Position numbers and translations under genes: made by a program. A model generated the notes under the pieces. It did no database searches and was not told the origin of the DNA. It was given only the letters and a program-made list of their open reading frames with translations. This document shows positions 1 to 7,493 of a DNA stretch of 21,065 nt, in pieces (positions within the stretch are counted from its first letter, which is position 1; every line of letters starts with the position of its first letter). Location of the stretch: the NCBI GenBank assembly GCA_041623895.1, contig JBFJVZ010000077.1:1-21065 (forward strand), read 5' to 3'. This DNA is from JBFJVZ01 sp041623895. Its GTDB lineage: Bacteria > Planctomycetota > Planctomycetia > Pirellulales > Pirellulaceae.

Positions 1-4
1 ATTT

Positions 5-10
5 CTCCTC
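5..10 (-). promoter_or_regulatory. Shine-Dalgarno sequence of a gene beyond the left edge
   Basis: The minus strand reads GAGGAG followed by AAAT at the very end of the window. This is a strong ribosome binding site placed so that a start codon would fall at or a few bases past position 1. It is the translation start region of the gene expected to be controlled by the upstream c-di-GMP riboswitch. Confidence 0.6.
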
Positions 11-74
11 GAATGAGGGCCGCCGGAGGGACGACTCTCGACGATGACTAGTGGGCCAATTCAACGTGAATGGG

Positions 75-135
75 TTCCCGGGTGGGAAGCAGCCTTCGTC
101 TCCGACGATGCCTTGGCACTGCCCGGGTGGGGCAG
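75..135 (-). promoter_or_regulatory. Putative expression platform behind the c-di-GMP aptamer
   Basis: Three short perfect hairpins follow the aptamer on the minus strand: stems 119-124/130-135, 96-100/104-108 (triloop) and 75-79/84-88. The first and third share the 10-mer CCCACCCGGG (minus strand), so their C and G runs could also pair with each other or with the G-rich 3' strand of the aptamer helix. That is the usual design of a switching leader. No U-tract follows any of them, which argues against a simple intrinsic terminator. The role is inferred from position. Confidence 0.4.
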
Positions 136-137
136 CG

Positions 138-246
138 TCCCTTGGCAACCCGGCTATCCGGGGCAGCCCGACATTGAAATGCCATGCCACCGTTGGACCC
201 GTAGTTTTGCGTCCCGTCCTTACGAACGGTTTGCCTTTGTCAGGGA
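138..246 (-). promoter_or_regulatory. Cyclic-di-GMP-I (GEMM-I) riboswitch aptamer
   Basis: Read on the minus strand, the segment has the conserved GEMM-I blocks in the right order. These are ACAAAGGCAAACC, a 6-bp stem CCGTTC/GGACGG closed by a GTAA (GNRA) tetraloop, GGGACGCAAA, a variable P3 arm, and GGATAGCCGGGTTGCC at the 3' side. The outer helix closes with TCCCT (246-242) pairing AGGGA (142-138). In this family the tetraloop docks in a receptor in P3 and the three-way junction binds c-di-GMP. No minus-strand gene starts between the aptamer and the left edge: there is no CAT on the plus strand in 1-137. The controlled gene therefore lies off the window, with its ribosome binding site at 5-10. 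Whether the switch is on or off is not readable here. Confidence 0.9.
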
Positions 247-658
247 GTAAGGCTGACCAAAACCAGCCGTCTCACTTTCGTGATCGGGCCTGTTTTGGCA
301 GTGAGCCAAAGTTGACTCACTCTCTCTATTGGGACCGTATGTCAGATATCCAATGAGTCAAAAAAGTGGAGTCCAGGAATGCTTAGCGATTGTGAACTTT
401 GTGCATCTGTAGCGATTGTCGTGATTGCGCTGCCAGTTTTCGCAGTGTATCGGTCGAGTAGCTCATAGACGGCGAACGTCAAGCCTTGGTACCTGGGACT
501 TCGTCCCCGCCATCGGCAAATCGGCGGGGCATTCAGCTGCGACGTTCGGAACGGCGGATCATGGCTAAGTTGGACACCACAGGCAGCGAAGAACCGCGTC
601 CGGATTCCCTGGCCCGGATTCCCTGGCCCGGGCAAGGACCACAACAATCAAAGGCGAA
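247..658. other. Non-coding stretch with inverted repeats, upstream of the riboswitch
   Basis: I see no convincing gene in these 412 bases; a 101-codon minus-strand frame at 342-647 has no recognisable features. The stretch holds an inverted repeat TTGACTCA (312-319)/TGAGTCAA (354-361), and a hairpin TTTGGC/GCCAAA (294-310). A second 8-bp inverted repeat, CGAACGTC (473-480)/GACGTTCG (541-548), encloses two mutually exclusive small hairpins. There is also a 14-base unit in two tandem copies at 601-628. Minus-strand TTGACT (361-356) could be a -35 box for the riboswitch transcript, but no good -10 box is spaced correctly from it. Confidence 0.5.
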
Positions 659-2707
659 TTAAGCGGTCAGCCATGACATTGCTTCCTGGCCGCAAAGCGG
701 TTGATCGCAGGCAAAGTTTTCGCATCGATACAGCGTCGGTTCACCCCCGACAACCACTTTATGCTGATTCAATGCAACAACGGGACCACCTTCCGGAGCG
801 TCCCCCACCACCCACGAAAACGTTGCACGTGGGCGAAACCGCCGCAAACACTTGCCTCGCCATTGCCCGACTTCCGCAATGTCGTTGACAGCCAACACCA
901 ATTGCGATTGATCATGGTGGTAGCGATCCAGCGCCGACAGTAGAGCTCCGCAGGCCGCTGACTGATTTTCCATCACATCGCTGCCCGCCGCCAATGCCCG
1001 TTCGGCGGCTTGCCGATAGTCTTCCCGGTCGCAAAGGCGGGACAATTTCAAAAGCCCCATCACGGCAGCCGCATTTCCACTCACCAGGCTTCCATCGTGC
1101 CACTCTTTATTGCGGGTGATCAACGGGTCCGCATCGGCTGCGGTGTAGAAGAATCCGCCGGCTTGCTTGTCTTCAAACAGTTCGAGCAGCCAATCGGCCA
1201 GCTTGACCGACCGTCCAATCCACCGTGCACGCCCGGTTGCTTCGAACATTGCAATCAGGGCGTCAATGGTATAGGCGTAATCATCGACGTAACCTGCCAA
1301 GTGCGCTTGCCCAGCTCGAAAAGCATGCAGCAGTCTGCCATCCTCCTGCGTCATGATGGAGCAAATGAAATTCGCTGTCCGTTCAGCCGCAGCGACGTAA
1401 CGATCTTTTTCCAGCACCGCCCCGCCAACCGCCAGGGCTCGAATCGCCAACGCGTTCCAGGCCGTCAAGACTTTGTCATCTCGAGCAGGTTTAACGCGCT
1501 GCTCTCGTGCCAGGCGAAGCTTTTCGCGATCATCGGCTAACTGCTTGGCAAGCTGATCCGAATCGAGGGACAGCTCGCCCGCCCAGTCCGATATCGGTCG
1601 CGGCAGATTCGGAATGTTCTTGCCCTCAAAATTGCCTCCCGGCGTGATCTCATAGATTCGGCAGAACCGCTGACCCCGATCCTCTCCGAGCAACTCGATC
1701 ACTTGCTCGGGGGTCCAAACGTAGAACTTTCCTTCAACACCCTCGCTGTCAGCATCTTCGCTGCAATGGATGCCTCCGCAAGGATCGAACATGTCGCGAC
1801 AGAGATAATCCAAGATCTCACACGCGACGTCCGCATGCCGCGGGTTTCCCGTGACTTGAAACGCGCGCACGTAGACCTCTGCAAGCAGAGCATTGTCGTA
1901 CAGCATCTTCTCAAAATGCGGTACCAACCATCTCGCGTCGACGCTGTAGCGGGCGAATCCACCGCCGATGTGATCTCGAATCCCACCGGCAGCCATTCGA
2001 TCGAGCGTGAACTCTGCCGCCTTAATCAACTCGTGATCGTCCTCGGTTGTCCCGCGGCGCAACAACAAATCCAGATCGGTCGCATGGGGAAACTTCGGCG
2101 CAGCACCAAATCCTCCAGCAGTGCGGTCCAGAACACGGAGCAAGTAATCAGTGGCCGCAGGGATTACCGAGTCAGCGGGAATGGCCGACGCTGATGGGCT
2201 GGCCCCCGTGGCCAATTGCTGCAGCGCCGCTGTAATTTCGCCGGCCTGTGCATCGACTTGTTCGCGACGATTCTGCCAGGCGTCGACGATCGCACCAAGG
2301 ACTTGCGAAAATCCCGGCATGCCATACTTCTGACTTGGCGGCCAATAAGTTCCGGCATAGAACGGCTGCCGCTTGAGATTCAAAAAAACACTCATCGGCC
2401 AGCCGCCGCGTCCCGTCATCGCTTGGACGGCGTTCATATAGATCTGATCAATATCGGGACGTTCCTCGCGATCGACCTTGATCGATACAAAATGCTCGTT
2501 CAGCAAAGCAGCAATCGATTCGTTCTCGAAGCTTTCCCGCTCCATCACGTGACACCAGTGACACGCCGCGTAACCGACGGACAAAAAGATCGGCACATCC
2601 CTGTCGGCCGCCAGCTCAAAGGCTTGCTCACACCAGGGGAACCAGTCCACGGGGTTTGATTGATGTTGCAGCAGATAAGGACTCAAAGCGTCGGCAAGTC
2701 GATTCAC
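659..2707 (-). CDS. YyaL/SPATA20-family thioredoxin-fold protein (DUF255)
   Basis: The protein has 682 residues, close to the usual length of this family. The N-terminal thioredoxin-like domain (about residues 1-165) opens with SPYLLQHQSNPVDWFPW and carries the family signature ACHWCHVMERESFENE with the CxxC pair C49/C52. The rest resembles the alpha/alpha-barrel seen in this family (N-acylglucosamine 2-epimerase-like). The biochemical role is not settled; a cytoplasmic redox or sugar-related function is assumed. I place the start at GTG 2707: GAAGGA sits 5 nt upstream, and the product then begins MNRLADALSPYL, the family norm. A longer frame from ATG 2791 would add 28 residues unlike the family. 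It is monocistronic and divergent from the ribbon-helix-helix gene. Confidence 0.92.
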   Translation of the reverse strand: MNRLADALSPYLLQHQSNPVDWFPWCEQAFELAADRDVPIFLSVGYAACHWCHVMERESFENESIAALLNEHFVSIKVDREERPDIDQIYMNAVQAMTGRGGWPMSVFLNLKRQPFYAGTYWPPSQKYGMPGFSQVLGAIVDAWQNRREQVDAQAGEITAALQQLATGASPSASAIPADSVIPAATDYLLRVLDRTAGGFGAAPKFPHATDLDLLLRRGTTEDDHELIKAAEFTLDRMAAGGIRDHIGGGFARYSVDARWLVPHFEKMLYDNALLAEVYVRAFQVTGNPRHADVACEILDYLCRDMFDPCGGIHCSEDADSEGVEGKFYVWTPEQVIELLGEDRGQRFCRIYEITPGGNFEGKNIPNLPRPISDWAGELSLDSDQLAKQLADDREKLRLAREQRVKPARDDKVLTAWNALAIRALAVGGAVLEKDRYVAAAERTANFICSIMTQEDGRLLHAFRAGQAHLAGYVDDYAYTIDALIAMFEATGRARWIGRSVKLADWLLELFEDKQAGGFFYTAADADPLITRNKEWHDGSLVSGNAAAVMGLLKLSRLCDREDYRQAAERALAAGSDVMENQSAACGALLSALDRYHHDQSQLVLAVNDIAEVGQWRGKCLRRFRPRATFSWVVGDAPEGGPVVALNQHKVVVGGEPTLYRCENFACDQPLCGQEAMSWLTA

Positions 2708-3035
2708 GGTGTTCCTTCGTATGACATCGATGGTCTTAAAAATAGCTTTCACACTGACTGTGCGAAAATTTTCTCGTTGCGATTTGGTCACGGAGTCCGG
2801 ATTTTGAAAACAGTCACCGCCTCAAGGCCAGCTGAGAGGACTGATTCTACGACATAACAACGAAGCTCAGTTGACCGGTTGGTCGCTGCCAGCAACGAAA
2901 TAATGTCTCGGCCCAGGTGGCTGAAAATCTAACACAAGAATGCTTGGAAAAGTCCGATCCATCGATCTCGCGTATAATCACGGACGTGCAGCAAGCGTTG
3001 CTGAAGCACAGGACAATTCCAATCAGGACAGAACC
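2708..3035. other. Divergent intergenic region between DUF255 and RHH genes
   Basis: These 328 bases separate two divergent genes. The plus strand carries a clear TATAAT box at 2973-2978, annotated separately. On the minus strand, TATTTT about 30 bases upstream of the GTG start at 2707 might serve the DUF255 gene, but no good -35 box accompanies it. An imperfect inverted repeat (TTCGCACA/TGTGAA on the minus strand, near 2750-2768) overlaps that area and could be an operator. I see no other gene here. Confidence 0.4.
2973..2978 (+). promoter_or_regulatory. -10 box (TATAAT) for the RHH/binding-protein/chemoreceptor unit
   Basis: This is a perfect consensus TATAAT, with transcription expected to start near 2985, about 50 bases before the ATG at 3036. 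The -35 region is poor: TTGGAA at 2944-2949 is 23 bases away, too far. The promoter may therefore depend on an activator or on another sigma factor's looser -35 element. It is the only clear promoter ahead of the three plus-strand genes to 7210. Confidence 0.5.
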
Positions 3036-3221
3036 ATGGCAGATAATGTTGAAACGACGGTGCAGCTGAAGCAGAGCCAGCTTGATTATCTGGATGCGAT
3101 GGTCAAGGAGTACGGCTTGCCGGATCGCTCCAAGGCACTACGGTGTTTGATCGTGTTCGCGATGCAGGAAAAAAAGCTCGAGAATTCCATTTACACGGAG
3201 ATCCGCTGCACGAACTGTTGA
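3036..3221 (+). CDS. Small ribbon-helix-helix (CopG-like) protein
   Basis: The 61-residue product begins MADNVETTVQLKQSQLDYLD. Its pattern is a beta-strand (VETTVQL), helix, GLPDRSKALRCL turn-helix and hydrophobic second helix, which fits the small ribbon-helix-helix DNA-binding fold that works as a dimer. The tail ends RCTNC, a CxxC pair at the extreme C-terminus; I recall small bacterial RHH proteins with a similar ending, so this may bind metal or be redox-active. The ATG at 3036 has AGGA 8 bases upstream. An in-frame ATG at 2940 lies before the TATAAT box and is not credible. There is no toxin gene next to it, so a plain regulator is more likely than an antitoxin. The substrate-binding protein gene follows after about 200 bases. 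Confidence 0.72.
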   Translation: MADNVETTVQLKQSQLDYLDAMVKEYGLPDRSKALRCLIVFAMQEKKLENSIYTEIRCTNC

Positions 3222-3428
3222 TCGCTGAAGACACGATTGGCGTGGCGGGTAACATCACGCACGCCGATTCTGACAACCACACATCCACGCTGGATTTCCA
3301 CCCCGCAAGTGACGGGGGTTTTACCAGACCAGTGCATCGGCTGTCGCCCGAGATTCACACTATCGGGTCCCGCGCGGGCAGTTATCATGGACCCTGGGGT
3401 GACTTCCTCAATCCCTGGCGAACTTGCT

Positions 3429-5156
3429 GTGAAAGCATTCGAACGGTTTCCTGCCGCAATCCTGTCAATTCATTTGTTGTTGGCAACATCGTCATTTCTT
3501 GCTGCGCAGGAAAGAATAACGCCGCTCCGCCCACGGCCTGACGATGCTCAAGAGCGTGCCCTCGATCGATTGGTCAAGGGTTCGCATGTCAAGGTCTTTA
3601 TCCCCAGTCTGCCCTACATCTACATATCACATGCGATCAATGGCGCTCTGATTCGGCCCAGCAATAACGCCAGAGGCTGGGAATATGACATGGCAGTCGA
3701 TCACCGGCAGCTTGACGACACGACCTACGAATTTCAGTTACGCGAGGGCGTCGTCTTTCAAGACGGTACACCTTTCAACGCCGATGCCGTGGTCATGAAC
3801 ATGGACGCCTTCAAAGTGGAACCGGTGAAGTACAGCAAGATTGATCAGGTCTTTGATCGCTGCGAAAAAGTCGACGACTTCACCGTCCGCTTTTATCTGA
3901 AAGAGAAATACGGCTGCTTCATGAATGACCTGATCTGGATGCAGTTTTACACCAAGTCATATTTGGAACTTGATGGCTGGAATGGCAAGGCGACGTGTCC
4001 TAATCTTTCCACTCCCGGTCCATACGGTTTGGGCCCCTATATCTTGACCGAGGGTTACATCGAAGGTGATCGGCATACGCCGAAGGCGGTCCTGAAGGCC
4101 AATCCGAATTATTGGGACCCCACACTGCCTCGCGTCGAAACAATCACGGTCTTCACAGAACTCGATAGCACGCAGGCGAAAAATCAGGTGCTCGATCACG
4201 AAGGACAACTTGACATTGCATTCATTCCGCCGGAGTACAAAGTTGACACGATCCTGTCGCCCTATTCCAAATTAGTCACGTCTTCATCGACCAACAACAT
4301 TGCAATCCATTTCAACCTGATCAACGGAAACCCGAAACTCCAGGATCGACAGGTTCGCCGCGCCCTGAACCAGGCACTTCACCAAGGCAACTTGTTGCAT
4401 TTTGTTTTCGAGCGTGAAGGCGAACTTTCACCGACACAAGCGTCTCCGTTTTTTCCCGGAATGGGTAAAGTCCAGCTACTTCCCTATTCCGAACTGGAAG
4501 ACCCCTATCAGCCCAGCAAGCGGGCGGAGTTAAAGAAGATTCTCAGTGGGCTGAAGCTCAAGGTGTTGACACAAAACCGCTTTCTCGATCTGTGGCGGGG
4601 AATTGAAACGCACCTGCGTCAGGTGGGCGTCGCGTTGGAGATTGTTGAGGTCAACAGCGAGAAGCAGATTTTCGTGCCGCTACTGGCCACCAATGCGGAT
4701 GAGAACGAAGTCGAGTGGGACATGTTGGTGTGGGGCAATGACGACTGGTTTTTTAATCATCCGTTCACCGCTTTTCTCGTCTATCGCACGCATAATGTGT
4801 GGAGCACGATTTTCCCGGATCCCGTCTTGGATGGATACATCGAAGAGATGTTTCGGGCACGCGTGATCGACCCGGACACGGGGAGAACGGAGCCTGAATT
4901 TGAGCAGATTACGCAAAAGATTGTGCAGCATGTTTACGACGAAGCATACATGCTGTTCGTGCCCACACCCAACAATGTGTTTGCGGTCAACAAAGAGGTC
5001 GTTTTTAGACCCTACCGCATGGCCTGCTTTCCGCTGTGGAATATCCAAATCACCGATCAACACTGGTCCGTTCGCGGAAATCGACCGTATCCACAAAGCC
5101 GCCGCGTGCCTGTCGAGATATCCCGCATCACATTTGACGACGAGCCAACGCCATGA
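3429..5156 (+). CDS. Family 5 (peptide/nickel-type) extracellular substrate-binding protein
   Basis: The 575-residue product resembles the DppA/OppA/NikA solute-binding family (SBP_bac_5). Family features are the REGVVFQDGTPFNADAVVMN block, a YGLGPYILTEG segment, PNYWDP, and DRQVRRALNQALHQ near the middle. I chose GTG 3429 because it yields a clean signal peptide: MKAFERFP, a hydrophobic core AAILSIHLLLATSSF, then a possible cleavage site at LAAQ. An ATG at 3387 is the alternative. There is no lipobox cysteine, so the protein should be soluble in the periplasm. No permease or ATPase gene is nearby. Its TGA stop overlaps the ATG of the next gene, a chemoreceptor, so its likely job is to present a ligand to that receptor rather than to feed a transporter. 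The ligand is unknown. Confidence 0.88.
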   Translation: MKAFERFPAAILSIHLLLATSSFLAAQERITPLRPRPDDAQERALDRLVKGSHVKVFIPSLPYIYISHAINGALIRPSNNARGWEYDMAVDHRQLDDTTYEFQLREGVVFQDGTPFNADAVVMNMDAFKVEPVKYSKIDQVFDRCEKVDDFTVRFYLKEKYGCFMNDLIWMQFYTKSYLELDGWNGKATCPNLSTPGPYGLGPYILTEGYIEGDRHTPKAVLKANPNYWDPTLPRVETITVFTELDSTQAKNQVLDHEGQLDIAFIPPEYKVDTILSPYSKLVTSSSTNNIAIHFNLINGNPKLQDRQVRRALNQALHQGNLLHFVFEREGELSPTQASPFFPGMGKVQLLPYSELEDPYQPSKRAELKKILSGLKLKVLTQNRFLDLWRGIETHLRQVGVALEIVEVNSEKQIFVPLLATNADENEVEWDMLVWGNDDWFFNHPFTAFLVYRTHNVWSTIFPDPVLDGYIEEMFRARVIDPDTGRTEPEFEQITQKIVQHVYDEAYMLFVPTPNNVFAVNKEVVFRPYRMACFPLWNIQITDQHWSVRGNRPYPQSRRVPVEISRITFDDEPTP

Positions 5157-7210
5157 ATAATCGCCGCGTGCGAAACAAGCTGCTGCTTCTTGTCGGCATC
5201 TCCGTGGCAGCATTTTGCGCCATGGGACTGTTCGGCATTTACAACAGCAAAAAGATCTATGCCTCTGTCGATCGCGTGCAACTGACGGCGGAAGAGTTTC
5301 AGCGTTTTGCTTTGCGCATCACGGGGCCTCTGAACAAAGTACGGCAACTAAGTTTGACGATGGTAATGGCGCCCAATCGTGAACTTCAGCAACAAATCGA
5401 CCAGCAGCAACAAGCCCTGGTCAAGCGATTAGACGAAACGTTTTCAAACTGGGATCTGAGCAACGCCCATATCAATGAGCAACAAGCCTTTTCCTCCCTC
5501 CGCGACACGTGGGAAGACTACAAACAGATAAAGGACTTTACCGTCGCGAAAGTGCTGGATGGCTACCGCGAAGAAGCCTTCATTAACGCCATCCAGGCCG
5601 AAAATGATCAATTCAATCTGGTCAATGAACAGGTTCAAGCCTGGCAGCAGGCGATGATCAAACAAGCCGGTGATGTCAATCAGGAGGCTCGCCGAATGTA
5701 TGATCGCGCATTTTTCGTTTCGGCGCTGGTGATCGCGGTGATGACGGTTTTCGTTGGCGGTATTGGTTTTCTAACGGCACGGATGATCATCAGTCCAATT
5801 GAGGCCTTGAAGCATGCCGCTGGGAAAGTATCTTCCCAAGTCTCCGCCAGCACACTTGGTGAAGCACTCGAAGAAACGAGCAACATTAAGTCCCGCGATG
5901 AATTGGGTGCCTTGGCGCATGCATTCAGTCAGATGATCGAGAACCTTCGCACAACGTTACAGAAGCTGAGCATCGAAGAAAAACGCACGCAAGCCATCTT
6001 GAACTCGACTGCCGATGGTATCGTCACGGTTGATCAGAACGGCAAGATTCGGTCCTTCAACGCCGCGGCCGAAGTGCTGTTAAAGTATGACGCCGATGCG
6101 GTGCTGGGAGAGGACGTGTCCAACTATGTTCCTTCGCTCGGCCAGGGCCAGGGCTCTGATTTTCAGGCAATGCAGCCCGGCGAGTCACGTCGACTGGGCG
6201 GCGCGAGCGAAGTGTTTGGCTTGGACCGAGAAGGCCACAAGGTCCCGCTCGCACTGCGGGTGACCGAAATGGAATACTCCGGCGAACGTCTGTTCATCGG
6301 TACGTTGCAGGATATCGCCGAGCAGAAACAGTTGGAACGCGAGCGAGAACAAATCGCTCTGGCCGTCCGAGATGCGGTCGCGCGGCTGGTGACGGCCAGC
6401 AAAGAGATCATGAGCACGACCGAAAATCAGGGCAGGGGCGCCCATCAACAAGCAACCGCTGTCTCGGAAGTCACCACGACTGTCCAAGAGGTCACGCAGA
6501 CCGCAGAACACGCCGCAGAACGCGCCGACACGGTGGCCGCATCGGCCCACCGTGCTAACGAAGTCGGACAGGCGGGTCGCGAAGCCGTGGAGAAATCTCT
6601 CGGCATGATGACCAAAGTCAAACACGAAGTCGAATCGATCGCTCAGACGATTCTGTCGCTTGCCGAACGAGCGCAAGCCATCGGCGAAATCACCGAAACG
6701 GTGGGTGATCTTGCTGATCAAACCAATATCCTGGCACTCAACGCGGCCGTGGAGGCGTCCCGGGCAGGGGAGCATGGGAAAGGATTCGCGGTGGTGGCCA
6801 GCGAGGTCAAATCCCTGTCAGAACAATCAAAGCGATCGACCGCACAAGTCCGGCAGATTCTGACCGAGATTCAACAGGCCACCAATAACGCCGTGCTGTC
6901 CTCCGAACAAGGAACGAATTCAGTTAAGGACGCCAGCGATGTTGCCCAGCAAACAGGTGAAATCATTAAATCGCTAAGCGAAACCCTGGCAGATTCAGCA
7001 ACCAAAGCTCAACAGATCTCCGGCTTTGTGCGACAACAAGCCGAAGGCATCATTCAGCTCAACGAGAGCATGACGGATATTGAACGAGTGACCCAACAAA
7101 ACGTCTCGTCGATTCGGCAAATCGAATCTGCCGCACGAAATCTCATTTCGCTAAGCAACGAACTGGCGTCACTAACATCGGAACACACGCCGAGCACCGT
7201 GGCGACCTGA
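5153..7210 (+). CDS. Methyl-accepting chemotaxis protein with HAMP and PAS domains
   Basis: The 685-residue product has a membrane helix at about 10-30, a periplasmic sensor of roughly 155 residues predicted mostly helical, and a second membrane helix at about 187-210. A HAMP region follows to about 275. A PAS domain lies at about 279-390 (ILNSTADGIVTVDQNGKIRS), then a long coiled-coil signalling domain. The hairpin tip, which contacts CheA and CheW, is present at about 510-561 with NILALNAAVEASRAGEHGKG. There is no CheR-tethering C-terminal pentapeptide. The ATG overlaps the stop of the upstream binding-protein gene (ATGA), which implies translational coupling and a shared stoichiometry. No che genes are in the window, so it must use a chemosensory array encoded elsewhere. 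The PAS domain may add a cytoplasmic redox or ligand input. Confidence 0.95.
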   Translation: MNNRRVRNKLLLLVGISVAAFCAMGLFGIYNSKKIYASVDRVQLTAEEFQRFALRITGPLNKVRQLSLTMVMAPNRELQQQIDQQQQALVKRLDETFSNWDLSNAHINEQQAFSSLRDTWEDYKQIKDFTVAKVLDGYREEAFINAIQAENDQFNLVNEQVQAWQQAMIKQAGDVNQEARRMYDRAFFVSALVIAVMTVFVGGIGFLTARMIISPIEALKHAAGKVSSQVSASTLGEALEETSNIKSRDELGALAHAFSQMIENLRTTLQKLSIEEKRTQAILNSTADGIVTVDQNGKIRSFNAAAEVLLKYDADAVLGEDVSNYVPSLGQGQGSDFQAMQPGESRRLGGASEVFGLDREGHKVPLALRVTEMEYSGERLFIGTLQDIAEQKQLEREREQIALAVRDAVARLVTASKEIMSTTENQGRGAHQQATAVSEVTTTVQEVTQTAEHAAERADTVAASAHRANEVGQAGREAVEKSLGMMTKVKHEVESIAQTILSLAERAQAIGEITETVGDLADQTNILALNAAVEASRAGEHGKGFAVVASEVKSLSEQSKRSTAQVRQILTEIQQATNNAVLSSEQGTNSVKDASDVAQQTGEIIKSLSETLADSATKAQQISGFVRQQAEGIIQLNESMTDIERVTQQNVSSIRQIESAARNLISLSNELASLTSEHTPSTVAT

Positions 7211-7251
7211 GGCTGACGCTCCTGTCATTTCTTGGCAACCTCAGCAGGCCG

Positions 7252-7273
7252 AGCAAATGTCACCAGATTTGCT
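7252..7273 (+). terminator. Possible weak terminator hairpin after the chemoreceptor
   Basis: AGCAAAT (7252-7258) and ATTTGCT (7267-7273) form a perfect 7-bp stem with an 8-base loop, 41 bases past the chemoreceptor stop. The stem is AT-rich and no T-run follows, so termination here is only a possibility. Confidence 0.25.
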
Positions 7274-7328
7274 TACTCCAGCACGGTTTGGTGTGGCTCG
7301 GTGATGGGCAACAGGCTTTTTCAACTTT

Positions 7329-7416
7329 CGCCCCCGACATTTCTTGTTGGATGTTCTGCAGTTTTCACCGCCTAACAGATGAATATCCAATGTCGAACAA
7401 GGAATGTCGCAGGGCG
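7329..7416. repeat. Long imperfect inverted repeat between convergent genes
   Basis: Arms 7335-7355 and 7389-7409 pair over 21 positions with one mismatch and three G-T wobbles, around a 33-base loop. After a two-base bulge the stem continues with CCC/GGG and a further CG/CG pair. The element lies between the chemoreceptor stop (7210) and the convergent sulfotransferase stop (7494), where a two-way terminator or an RNase III-type RNA hairpin would be expected. No T-run flanks it on either strand, so it is not a textbook intrinsic terminator. A small palindromic mobile repeat is the alternative. Confidence 0.6.
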
Positions 7417-7493
7417 AAGCAGTTGTCCAAGGTCCACGTCCAGCAAGCAAGCTGGATCGGCAACGCCTAACCGTGCTGGTTCGAGTGATCGAC

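Noticed and set aside
44..356. Two overlapping plus-strand open frames of 68 and 101 codons at the left edge
   Set aside because: They run antisense through the conserved riboswitch bases and have no recognisable protein features.
342..647. 101-codon minus-strand frame between the riboswitch and the DUF255 gene
   Set aside because: No ribosome binding site, low-complexity basic composition, and it crosses the inverted repeat at 473-548; coding is unlikely.
3036..3221. RHH gene as the antitoxin of a toxin-antitoxin pair
   Set aside because: No toxin-like gene overlaps or follows it; the next gene is an exported binding protein.
3143..3541. 132-codon plus-strand frame bridging the RHH and binding-protein genes
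   Set aside because: It overlaps the end of the RHH gene and the signal peptide of the binding protein in another frame, with no family features.
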